Shown in pieces: positions 12,292-22,952 of a DNA stretch of 64,000 nucleotides. Below the pieces are notes generated by a model that was not told the origin of the DNA, did not search any database, and was given only the letters and a program-made list of their open reading frames with translations. The stretch lies in assembly GCF_015832195.1 (NCBI RefSeq), contig NC_052021.1:30592786-30656785 (forward strand). Reading direction: 5' to 3'. This DNA comes from Motacilla alba alba (taxonomy: Eukaryota; Chordata; Aves; Passeriformes; Motacillidae). A program made the translations under genes and the position numbers. Positions within the stretch are counted from its first letter, which is position 1; every line of letters begins with the position of its first letter.

Positions 12292-13203
12292 CTGGGGGAT
12301 AAAATTTTGGCAGAAGCTCACCATGTAAAAGGTTGCCTTTCCACAGTTTAACGTCCTCTGGGTTTTCAAAGTCCCTGCTCTGCCATTTCCACCCTTCTCA
12401 CAGGTACTCCAAGACACCCTGGCCTGTCTCAAGCTACCAGGAGCAACAGCTGGTTTCTGTACAGCAAGTCAGGCCAGACCATGGCCTTTTTCTCTGAAAA
12501 CCTCAGCAGTCTGGCTTGGGAGAAGAGCTGTTTTATATTATATTACTGTTTCTAATCAATAAAAAGAAAGACTATACTGTATGTAGATGACAGCCACAGC
12601 AGGGTCGTGGAACATTTTGCAATCGTTTATTACGCCTGACAATGCCTTTGGTATAAAAAAAATTTAAAAAAAATAAAAAAAGCCATCACTCATGCAGTTT
12701 TTGACAATCTCTAATTAAGTCTAGATCCTCACTAAGGGTCCAGCCACAAATCTGGTTTGAGAGCCCAGCAATGTCTCAGTGGGGCACTCCATCATCAGCC
12801 CCTGGCATGCTGCCTGCTCGTAATGAATGAGCAACATTGAGCTCAAATGAGAAATAGAGGGTTGGACATGCCATGTAAACTGAAAAGCAATCAAGTTTTT
12901 GATCTCCCACTATTCCATCACACTTCATTCTGGAGGGGACCCAGCAAATCTGATGTCCCTGCCTAGAGTGGTTGTACTTTTGGAATAAGTTGGGTAATTG
13001 GACACTTAAACCTGACCAAAGCAGTCTTCCTAACTCAAACTTTTAAAAATGGTTTAAAAAACAAAATCAACCTAAAAATAATAATCAGCTTTCAAAATGT
13101 AGCAGAATAAAAGCCTTTCAAGTTAAGTTTCTTCTACACCCAACCACAGCTCAGGCTTTATTATCATATCAAACATCAGCTTCCCAGAACATAAGGGAAC
13201 TAT

Positions 13204-13656
13204 TCATCCAGCAGAAGAATAGGTAGCAGTCACCATATATTGCAAAGAGAGTTTTGGCATGCAAACCTTGACATCCTGGAAGCCTGGATATTCTGGGATG
13301 ATGGGCAGGGCACGCTTGCTGGCACTGTTTGACCACTCTTGTCTCACAATCCTACGAGAGCACCTGCAGCTCCTGGAGAAGGGGGTTTTCCCCAGCTGAG
13401 GTGGGTTTTCAGCAATGCCAAGCACTTTGCAGTGTTTAATGTAGCAAGTTCTCAGGCACAGCGTCGAGGCAGGTCCCTCCATTTCAGCAGGATGCAGAAG
13501 AGGTTGGAAGCAGTGTGTATTCCAGAATGACTCTCTTGCCCAGCTCCCCTCTACTGCATAACCTGGTCCCAGGGTACAGCCTGTGGTGCTGAGTGCCAGC
13601 AGACACAGCACAAACAGCTCCCAGCAGGGGATGCCTGTGCTGAGACCCTCAAACCA
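13204..13656 (-). CDS. Open frame with secretion-signal-like leader, no ATG; possible gene remnant
   Basis: On the minus strand a frame runs open from a stop at 13657-13659 to TGA at 13204. Near its start it reads CWELFVLCLLALSTTGC, a textbook-looking signal-peptide core with a cleavage-like TTGC. The codon where a Met would be expected (13630-13632) is ATC, not ATG. Downstream there is a Cys-rich patch (CLRTCYIKHCK), a dibasic run and the segment KRALPIIPEYPGF. A TATA-like GGATAAAAGC lies about 35-45 bases upstream. It could be a decayed secreted-protein gene, an exon entered by splicing at the ACAG at about 13634-13637, or chance. I recognise no family. Confidence 0.15.
   Translation of the reverse strand, partial: WFEGLSTGIPCWELFVLCLLALSTTGCTLGPGYAVEGSWARESFWNTHCFQPLLHPAEMEGPASTLCLRTCYIKHCKVLGIAENPPQLGKTPFSRSCRCSRRIVRQEWSNSASKRALPIIPEYPGFQDVKVCMPKLSLQYMVTATYSSAG
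13267..13351 (-). CDS. Possible internal coding exon of an unrecognised minus-strand gene
   Basis: Within the longer open frame, an acceptor-like CTCTCGTAG and a weak donor (CAAG|GTTTGC) bound 85 bases coding IVRQEWSNSASKR then ALPIIPEYPGFQDVK. It ends in phase 0, matching the phase-0 acceptor of the 11055-11567 exon. The evidence is splice-site shape and phase agreement only. Confidence 0.18.
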
Positions 13657-13663
13657 TTAATGC

Positions 13664-13676
13664 TGCTTTTATCCTC
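13664..13676 (-). promoter_or_regulatory. TATA-like box upstream of the minus-strand open frame
   Basis: The minus strand reads GGATAAAAGCAGC about 35 bases before the leader-like coding stretch. It is a weak match to a TATA box (ATAAAAG), in the right place only if transcription starts near 13640. Confidence 0.15.
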
Positions 13677-15469
13677 CGAAAACTCTCCACAGAAGGCCGG
13701 CAAAGCTGAAGCAAGAACGCAAAGGGCTCAGGTGAGAGGGGAATTTGCAGGGATTACAGAGTGTCCACCGTCATCTCAGGCAGCCTGGTGTGGCTGCTGA
13801 CGTGGCAGCAATTAGAGGAGATCAGCAGCCACACGCAGGAGTCGTCACTCAGCCTATTTGGAGCAGGCAGATCACTGCCCCTGTGACTGACAGGGATTCC
13901 TGACACCAAAACGTTCAGGGCTTTAGCTCAGCGAGGTAAAAGGTGAATTAAGTCAACACGACGAACAAACAGTTTAGGAAAGACAGTAGGAAGCTGCAAT
14001 AAAAAATTCCTCCCAAGAAATCCTGTGCCTCTTGGCTTCCTCAGTGTGGTTGGAGATGGGCTGCGGCCCTGGAGATCTGAGGAGACCTGAACTGCCTCAC
14101 TGTGTCAGGAGAGGGATGCTCTGCCTCCAGACAGCCCAGCACCAGCGCAAGTTTGGCAAGAGATCGCGGAAACAGCAGGATTCCTTTCAGCCAAAGCTGA
14201 GCAAATGTTCCCAGCAAGAAGCCATAGCTGCCCTGAACAGCCCACACATGGCAGGGGAAGGGCAGCCAGGGAGGCAGCTCCACAGTCTGGGTTTGGAGAT
14301 ACCTTGGTGTATCATCTGCTGGAAGCAGATAAATGTGTGTAGCTGCAACAGCTGGCACAGCATGAGCTCTGGCAGCTCAGGGCTCCTTTTTGTCCCCAGT
14401 GACAGGGGACACCTCCATTCACTGCCCCACTGGGGGCAGTTTCCATGCAGATCTTTGGCACTGGGGGATGAATTGCGTCTTCTCCATCACACACTGTGGA
14501 GTAATTACTGTGCGCACTGGTGCTCGTGGAAGGAATACACAGGGGGTTTGCAATCCCCTCACCCTCCGAGGCTTCTCACTTATTCAAGGTACTCATAAAT
14601 GTTTGCCCACTCTGAACACATTGATGCAAATATTTGCAGGTGCCCTGGATGCCCTTATCAGTCCAGGGCATCCACCAACACTTGCATGCTCATATTCAGA
14701 GCCCTGGCTGGGAGCTAAAGAGCTTTGGATGTGATCCATGAGACCATCAGCTGGATTCAGGTTGGTGCTTCAGGCTCTCTGGCAGATGGCAGCAGGGCAG
14801 GACCCTCAACACCCCCCTGGCTGCAGGACCAGCAGGTCAGGAGTGGGACAGGAAACATTCCCACCCAGCCCTTCACTGCCCAGCTGCAAAGCTGCAACAC
14901 TCCTTTTCTTACCTGCTCTGTCATTTTTTCATTTGAGGGTAAAACAATTCTCAGACACAGAACAGAACTGTGTGAGAGGCCATTGCAGCTGCACCCCCAG
15001 CAGCCCTCATGGGTCAGGGTCTGTGTCCACAGCTCTGCGTGAGCCACACAAATTCAAATATGAGGCTGGCAGTAACAACTTGCATGTAGAGATGCCACAG
15101 TGCTCACAAAGTGATGGAACCGTGAGTCATCCCTGCTGCAGCCCTGATGGTTTGCAGCGCTGTTGCTGTTGTGTACAGAATGGTACTTCATACAGAAATA
15201 CATGAAATAATACAGTACAGAAACATGGCCCTGCTAAGAGTAGCCGAGAAAAAATTTTAAAAGCATCAAAAAGATTTACTGGAAAAGAATTTTTCCCTAA
15301 AAGGCTTTCCTTGTCCCAGTTGGCAGGGGGAAAAAAAATAATTTTTTTACTAGTCATCCTTCTAAAATTTTTCAGCTACACCTTGAGGCACAGTTTTGGG
15401 GATATGTTCCAGGCAAACCTGGACCACTAAGTCCCTGCAGACAAGCAGGAGCTGGGCTTTGTCTGCGAG

Positions 15470-15870
15470 TCCTCAGAGCGGGTCAGTGTCCCCAGGTGTG
15501 AGTGCCTTCGGGCGTGCAGAGCCCGATGAGCCCTGCAGAGCTGCCTCGCCCTGCCGGGGGAGAGCCGAGAGCAGAGCAGGAGCCCGGCTGCCTCCACGGG
15601 AGCTCTGCACCGCAGGTCAGGCACTCTGCCACCCGGCTCAGACCAGTGAGACTGTGCGAAACAGCTGCTGCCACAGGAAAGAGTTCCCTCTTCCCATTGA
15701 AACCTGCAGCCTAAAACCTCTCATCATCCAAGCCCTGCTGGCCCCGAAAGCGTTTCCCCGGTTGGAGTGAGCCACCAGCAGCCTCCCGCCGGTAACTGCG
15801 CGCCGCGCGGGATGGATGAGCGAGCGCCGCACGCTGCGGGCCACATCCCCGGAGCCCGACACAGCCCCAC
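15470..15870. promoter_or_regulatory. Orphan CpG-rich patch
   Basis: About 400 bases are GC-rich with many CpGs (for example tgcgcgccgcgcgggatgg near 15796), in an otherwise CpG-poor interval. No recognised gene starts here. A donor-like CCG|GTAACT is on the plus strand near 15790. It may be a promoter of a non-coding transcript, a methylation-free enhancer or a CpG relic. Confidence 0.4.
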
Positions 15871-16487
15871 CGTCCTGCTCTAACGGCAGCTTCTGGGGCT
15901 ACTCCCGCAGCCTGAAACTGCAGGTTTGGTCTTTCCCGTGCTCCTTGCCGTGTCGTGTCACTGCTGCATGCAGTGGGGCCACGGAGTTCTCTCTTCAGCA
16001 AAACTCTCCGTCCTGTTTAATGCACGGCTTTGCGTTATCCTGGGATCCTCCAGGGAAAGGAAACACGATTTTCAGTACTGTGTAGGCTCCACTAGTTACC
16101 CACCTCATCTAACAACCTGTAGATTCTTTTAAAGAGAATTTTTGGATAGCCTGGGGGACAGTCACACCCCTGATGCCGGATGAGGCGCTCAGGATGTGCA
16201 CAGCCTGCATCAAAACCCAGAAGGATGCTCTCCTGCAAGACTGAGTGCATAAACAAACAAGAGCAAACATTCACAGCAAGAATAAAGTGAATTGCACAGC
16301 AAATCCCTTCCTCTGTGCTGTTCAAGGGATGCCACTGCTCCAGCACACTGTCCTGTGCTAGAAGCAGTCCAGAGCCTGCCAGGACACCAGCAGCAGTCCT
16401 GCTACAACACCCAGAGCCCAGCAAATCCTCTCTGAGCTGCCCCAGTGCCTACAGAGCAGGCTCCCCTCCAGCCAGCCATCCTGGAGC

Positions 16488-16558
16488 AAGGGTGATGTAA
16501 AGCCTTTAAACTTTATGGGTGATGTAAAGCCTTTATGCGTGATGTAAAGCCTTTTAAA
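16488..16558 (+). repeat. Three-copy tandem repeat
   Basis: Three head-to-tail copies share the core gtgatgtaaagccttt, with spacing of about 20-28 bases between copies. It is a minor variable-length repeat. Confidence 0.75.
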
Positions 16559-18694
16559 AAAGGAGTTCTTGTGAAACTGGGCTAAGTGCTGGCTTGTAAC
16601 ACCTAAGAACAGAGACAGAGAAGTCTGTCCCAAATCCCTGATAAGCCAGAGCCAGGCAGGGGAGCCCAGCAGAGCTGAAGTTCCTGTGGCAGCCCAGGGC
16701 TCTGAAACAGCCCAGAAGAAGGAAAGATGAAAGTGAACACACCAACCCCACTGCTGCTGACCACGGGAGCAAAGTGTGTCATGAAAAGAGCAGCAAGGAG
16801 CTGTTTCTGGCACAGAACAGGGCCCTGGTCCCTGTTCCAGGAGTTGGGGGTGGGAGCAGAAGTAGAATTGCAAAAAGCTGAGTCAAAAAATTAGTGTTCT
16901 GATGTTACTCAGTTCCTCACTTAGAAAAGGCCTTGGTCTGGCCCTAAAAAGAAGGCTGGGCTGTATGATTGCCTGTGCATCCTGAGTTCCCCCAAATCTG
17001 CAGGTGTGACTTCATGCCACCTGCAACTATTTCCCCCCAGTTCCCAAGAAGATCTGTGTGTCTGTGTGGGGGTGAATTTATCCCCCGTTTTACTTTGCAA
17101 TCAGAAACCCCTGATCTCACTCACACTCTTTTGACCTCGGGCCAAGTTCCATGCATCTCTTTTCCTTTTTTAGACAGTTAATACTCTTACAAGGAGAGAC
17201 AGATGGCGCCCATTTGCAGATGTCAAGCGCTTGCCTCACGTGGCACGTTTACTATTGGATTTTCACCAGAGGCTCGTGACCCAGATAGTGAGATTTTAGT
17301 CATAATCACCAGCTTGAAACATGAAGCAAACTCTCCCTGACCATGTCTGACCACAGTTACATCTCTCACTGCTTCTGATTCTTTTTAAAATGATTTTTAG
17401 ATTGGAGCACAGCAGAGGGATTAAATGCCTGGAGTGCAGGAAGAAGGATATTGGAAGTGGGTGCTGAAGAAGAGATGGAAAAAGAATAAAAAATGTCTCT
17501 GCTGTGCTCATGGTAGGGAAAGGGTCGAGCTACAGGACAGGACCCACACTTCTCAGTACATGTGAAGCTGATTTGGGAGCAATGCCATGGTTGTTTGTGA
17601 TGAATGCTCTGATTTACACTCGGCCCTCCTTCCATGCAAACTTTCCCAGGTGAGCAGTGGAGCAGGCAGGTGTGATCCGTCCTGGCACAGAACCAAGCAG
17701 CTGGGAAGCTGTGAAGTTCCCTCCTGCATCCTTCAGAACTCAGCTCTCAGGGCTCCTGTTTCTTTGTTTCTTTTCCTGTTTTTGAGGCCAGGTTTCTGAG
17801 CTTCCTGGAGGGTGGCTGGAAGCACAGGGAACGTGCTGGTCCCTCTGGGAGGGCAGTGCTGGTGTCCTTGTCTCTGCTCACAGCTGCTCCCTGTCAGGAA
17901 TGAATCCACCTGGACATGCTTGGCAGCTCTGTGGCACTTTAACAACATTACCCATCTCCAAGAAAAGTGCTCTGTAAGGTACTAAAGCAGCCTCCTCCCT
18001 CTTCATTCTGGGAACTAGAGGGGAACACAATCACAGTGCTGACACTGCCACGTGTTCTGGACACATTAAACCAGTGTGGTTATTCCAAAGTGCCTCACCT
18101 ACCCACCTTCATCCCATGGCAGCTTCCAAAGCACAGGGAGGCATCAGCAAATGCACAGCCCAGCATCCAGGGTGCAGGAAAAATACAGCAAAAGTCGAAT
18201 TAAATATCATCAACAAGGTGGCTGCTTGTCAGGTGCAGAAATGGTCTGGTTCACTCCACAGATACGTTCATTTTGTCTGTGTTCAGGGCAGGTGAGCCAC
18301 ACTGAAGCACAGGGACAGCAAGGGAGCTTTCTATGCTCTCCTGGTACCTCAGCAGGCTCAGGAGCCCCACATTTCTGTCCCCCTGCCCTCACCAGGTACC
18401 TGGGGTACGTGGGGTCCTCCTGGGGACCAGCTGAGCTGCAAGAGGCTGAGCTAGCACAGGGCCATCTGCACTAATCAGGGCAGTGTTTGCACCTCCATGA
18501 TATCAGCTCTTCTCAGTGCTACCAAAAATGTCACAGGCAGAGAATCAGGGTGATGAGCACACTTAGAAAGTCCAGGTAATTTTTGCTGGGACTGCTGCCT
18601 TGGTGGCCACAGAAAATGTCATGTCTGGGTCTAGGCCATCACAACTCTCCTCCTGGGGAAGGAAGGAATGGGTTTTGTTTGCTTTCTCTGAGAG

Positions 18695-18812
18695 TTATGA
18701 GGCTCTGGCACAGGTTGCCCAGAGAAGCTGTGGCTGCCCCATCCCTGGAAGTGTCCAAGGCAAGGCTGGACGGGGTTTGGAGCAACCTGGGACAGTGGAA
18801 GAAGGTGTCCCT
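18695..18812 (+). mobile_element. CR1 LINE 3' fragment
   Basis: This matches the conserved CR1 segment reading ggttgcccagagaagctgtg, then catccctggaagtgtccaag and ggctggacggggtttggagc. The element is on the plus strand, truncated at both ends, and loses its terminus into the adjacent minisatellite. Confidence 0.85.
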
Positions 18813-18975
18813 AAACCCCAGATAAAACACTGAGATCCCATAAACCCCAAATAACACACAGGGACCCTAAACCCCAAAGAACACACTGAGATCCCATAAA
18901 CCCCAAATAACACACTGAGACTGCCTAAGACCCTTATAGCACACAGGGACCCCCCCAAGTCCCCAAATAACACAC
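18806..18975 (+). repeat. Minisatellite A (about 28-base unit, A/C-rich)
   Basis: Imperfect units built around taaaccccaaataacacac alternate with gggacccta or tgagatccca. A 56-base higher-order step is visible (18827 to 18883), so the basic unit is close to 28 bases. It abuts the CR1 fragment on its left and minisatellite B on its right. Confidence 0.8.
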
Positions 18976-19059
18976 GGGGACCCCAAAACGCCCCCAAATT
19001 CCGCCGCCACCCCGCGCGGCCCCAGCGCGCCCTCTGCCGGCGCTTCGGGGCTCTGCAGG

Positions 19060-19412
19060 GGCCGGGGGTCCCGGGGCTGCCGGGGGGGTTTGGGGTCCCG
19101 GGGCTGCCATGGGGGTTTGGGGGTCCTGAGGCTACCATGGGGGTTTGGGGTGTCTCGTGGCTGCCATGGGGGTTTGGGGTCCCGGACTGCCGTGGGGGTT
19201 TGGGGGTCCCGGGGCTGCCATGGGGGTTTGGGGGTCCCGGGGCTGCCATGGGGGTTTGGGGGTCCCGGGGCTGCCGGGGGGATTTGGGGGTCCCGGGGCT
19301 GCCATGGGGGTTTGGGGTCCCGGGGCTGCCATGGGGGTTTGGGGGTCTCGAGGCTGCCATGGGGGTTTGGGGGTCTCGAGGCTGCCATGGGGGTTTGGGG
19401 TCCTGGCTCTGC
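19060..19412 (+). repeat. Minisatellite B (about 28-base G-rich unit, about 12 copies)
   Basis: About a dozen copies of a unit reading roughly tcccggggctgccatggggg followed by tttgggg lie head to tail, with single-base length differences. The G strand has many runs of three or more G and could form quadruplexes. The unit length and the lack of stops create long frames on both strands, which are artefacts and not genes. Confidence 0.92.
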
Positions 19413-19469
19413 CGTGTCCCCCTCGCACAGAGCTCACTGGGAATGGAGCTTTGCCACCCTCACAGGGAA

Positions 19470-19758
19470 GAATCCTTCCCTGTACCCCATCCAGCCCTGC
19501 CCTCTGGCAGTGGAGGCAATTCCCTGTGTCCTGTCCCTCTATTCCTTGTCCAAAGCCCCTCTCCAGCTCTCCTGGAGCCCATTTAGGTTCCCAAAGAGGC
19601 TCTGAGGTCCCCCTGGCGTCATCTGTTCTGGACTGACACCCCAACCCTGCCAGCCTTTCCTCACAGCAGAGGGGAGCCAGCCCCGACCATCCTCAAGCCT
19701 CCTGTGGCCCAACAGGTCCCTGTCACCCTGTGCTGAGGCCACCAGAGCTCCATCCTGC
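19470..19758 (-). mobile_element. CR1 LINE fragment
   Basis: This matches the reverse complement of the CR1 3' region: gcaattccctgtgtcctgtc, caaagcccctctccagctct and a downstream counterpart of ggctgaacacccc. It is oriented on the minus strand and lies right after minisatellite B. Confidence 0.85.
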
Positions 19759-22700
19759 AGCAAGGAGAGCATTTACCAAAATGTCACCTCTGGCTCCAGC
19801 TGCAGTTTTAGGTGCTGTTTGAGCCTCGGGAAATGCCAGCAGTAATGTAACGGTGGAGGTTGAATCTCTGGCTTCTGTCAGTCCAAACAGGCAGCTGAGA
19901 CAGGTCCCCAAAAAGCAAATCTGTTAAATGGTGTTAACTCCATGAACCTGCAGCAGATGCAAAAGCTGTCACCTGATTAAATCACTTTTAAATTAGTGCT
20001 GTTATCTGTAGAAATAAAAGATGGGGTTGCAGCCTTGGTGGGGCATCTGTTTGAAATCCTCCTGAGCCAAAGGAGCCAGGGCAGTGCCAACCTGTGGCAT
20101 CTCCAGGCTCCCAGAAAGGATTCGCTGCAAGGCACAGCCAGAGGTGCTTCTGCCACAGCTCCATCTACACCAGCACAGCTGCAGCAAACTGAAACCTTAG
20201 CTTCTAGTCTCGTTGGCAAAAAAACAAACCCAAAAAATGCCCCCAAGCAAAACCCTTCTCTTTGTTTTTAAAGCAGAGGTGCACCAGAACCGTGTAGTAC
20301 AGCCCAGTGTTTGGGAAAAAAGCCATGGAACAGGTTACATGGAAAACAGTGATGCTCACCACACTGTGAGCTGTGATTTTCCTTTTTTCATCTCAGTAAC
20401 AATTACTTCTCTTTCCTATCAGTGTTTTTTCCCCCATGTTGAAAATTGGTGGTTTTTATAAGGTATTTAGGGGAGTTTGTCCAGAGGTACAACCACTCCT
20501 GCCCGCTGTATTTATAAGCTTTAAAGGAGAATATGAAGGGGGGGAAAGTAATAATGCTGGTGTAGGTTATGCCTGTGCAAACTGGAAGGGTGAAGGAGCA
20601 GGGTGGAGACCACAAAGACCAAAGAGAGGGTGGGGGTGATGTCTGCACATCCTCTGGGAAGTGGGTGCTTCGTTCTGCTGTGGTCCAGATGCTCATAAAT
20701 CTCCCACCCTGGGGAGGCAAGACGTGCCTTGAAGCACAGTGCTGCTCAGGAGAAGATTGCTGCCACATAAATAAAATTAAAGTTGTCAGGACATCCCCAT
20801 ATCATGATTCTGGAGATTTTAGTTCCCAGCTGCACCCACCCAGAGGCAAATTAGGAAACAACAGTGAGGTAAGTAATGGTTTTCAGGTTATAGCCACAGC
20901 TCCCCTGGGACCAAAACTGGAACTTGGCTGAATGCAGACTTTGTCTGTGTCACTTTAGTAACTACTATGCCTTTATCAATTTTATTTAGCACACCATGAA
21001 GACCTTTTAAAACTGATAAATAGAAAAATATAAGCTGATTTTCCCCCTCCTTTTTCTGTGCAGTTTGAGAGCCCTGTTGGGACATCAGTTACATACACAA
21101 GGACAGCTGACCCTTAGCACTGAAACCTTGAGCAGAATCTACCTTTAGCAGTTCCCAGCCCTGCAGCTTTCCCTTTCCATCCACTCCCACCCCTCTGGGG
21201 GTCAGTTGCATCCTTGGGCATCCCTCTTTGAAAATTGCTGAGCCCTGAAAAGGCTCAGCACTTCCCAGTTCTGTTTCCCTAACTTGTAGCCTCTCTTTTT
21301 CAAAAATGAAAGAAGAAGAAAAAAAAGACTGATTCAGGTTTTGGCAGCTCTCCTCTCACAGAAGAATATTCCACGCCTGCACACAAAAGGGAATTTTTAG
21401 CCAACCAGAAGAAAGAATCAAAATGAAAAAACACAAACAATTACCCAAAAAAATTGCCACACTCAGTAGTTTTTCTGACTGCTGCTACTGGCTCAGTGAG
21501 AGGCTGGTTCCTTGCCTAATCTTGAGCTCAGAAAAAGACAGATCATCTTGAAGTTTGCAGTGCTGTTGGCCCAGCTACAGAGGATAGGATTTCCCTCAAG
21601 CCTTTGCCCAATGATGACTCCAAAAACAACAACTCGCCTCGAGGGTGGAAATTTTGCTTCAGAGAGATTTTGTTCGTGTTCCGTAAATGATACACAAATT
21701 TTCATCTGAGTGGATGGAAAATGTTTGCAAGCTGCATAACGTAGGGAATGAGACCAGTCCCGAGATGGAAATAATTTCCTTAATTCCTTGCAGCACTGCT
21801 GTCACTTCCAGCCATCTGTTAGCTGGGAAGTCGCTGATAATCCACGGAGCAGCCTGGGCAATGAAACCTCCTGAAAGCAGAGATCACAAAGAGTTCACTT
21901 ATTGCTCTACAGTAGAAAAGGAAGTGGGTGGGGAAAAGGAATGAAAGGATGAAACACACAGCTCGTACCCTCTTGGCTCCAGGACAAAAGATTTGCTTTA
22001 AAGAAAACCCTGGTAATTTCATACTTCCTTAAGGAGAAATGATGTCCAAGATGTGGAGTGAGCAGCAGTCAGAGGCAGGGTTCTGGGAGCCCAATTATCT
22101 TCATTATGGGGTTAGATTGTAACTTTAATCCCACAGGTCTTCCCTGGGCTTGAGGGTTTTCCAAGCAGCCTGGTTAGGATGTTGAAAACAGCTTTTAACA
22201 GTGGCTGGTTGAACAGTGCAAGAAAAGCAACAGAGATGGGTTTGCCATTCATCCAGGGCATGACTTGCACCAAAACTCTGCCCCTGAGGTCTCACCACAA
22301 GCTGAGGTTCTCAGTCTCAGTAATGTCTGTAATATCTGCAATATCTCAGTAATATCTGTAGCAGTGTTGCCTTTTGTCCTTCATGTTTTGGGGTTTCATA
22401 TTGTTTGGTATCCCTTTACAGACTAAGAGGGACATGAGCTTCCCCTCTGTGCTCTTGGTTGTCAGATCCATCTCTGTGGCACCTCAGCTATGCCAAAGGA
22501 TATCTTCATGTTGTGTGTAGTGCAGAGGTGTAAAAATGTCTAAACCTAGTATTCAAACCATGGAAAAATGATGAAATCAGTAAATACAGAGCAGGAAGTA
22601 AGAAAAATTTATGTTCAGATGTTCCTCTGAACTACAGCTTGAGAAAGAACCTGAAAGGTTTCAATTTATTGCCAGGTCAGTGTGTTTTTTGGTAACTCTG

Positions 22701-22901
22701 GGAGAGCTTCAGTGCTGCGATTGTTAGCCTGACTTGGTCAAACATTTCAAGTTCCTATCTCATCTTAGTCATGACATGGAAAAACACTTGAAATCTCTCT
22801 AATCAAATGGCTCACCAGCTGAGATAGGCCTGATGAAAACCACATTTGCTAATGCTGATACAGCTTGAGCTCAGCTCCTGCCAGCTGAAGTGCAGCCTGG
22901 C

Positions 22902-22952
22902 ACTTGGACTTGTCACCCTTGGACTTGTCACCCTTGGACATGTCACCCTGTC
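22902..22952 (+). repeat. Three-copy 15-base tandem repeat
   Basis: Copies of ttggacttgtcaccc lie in tandem, the third with one change. Because 15 is divisible by three it keeps minus-strand frames open (repeating TSPRV or SKGDK). These are not taken as coding. Confidence 0.8.

Noticed and set aside
14032..14598. 188-codon plus-strand frame
   Set aside because: Cys/Trp/His-rich with no domain-like pattern and no convincing splice sites. It looks like chance in moderately GC-rich DNA.
18695..19644. Several 150-221 codon frames on both strands with Pro/Gly/His repeats
   Set aside because: They are translations of minisatellite B, open in several frames on both strands, with no start or splice context.
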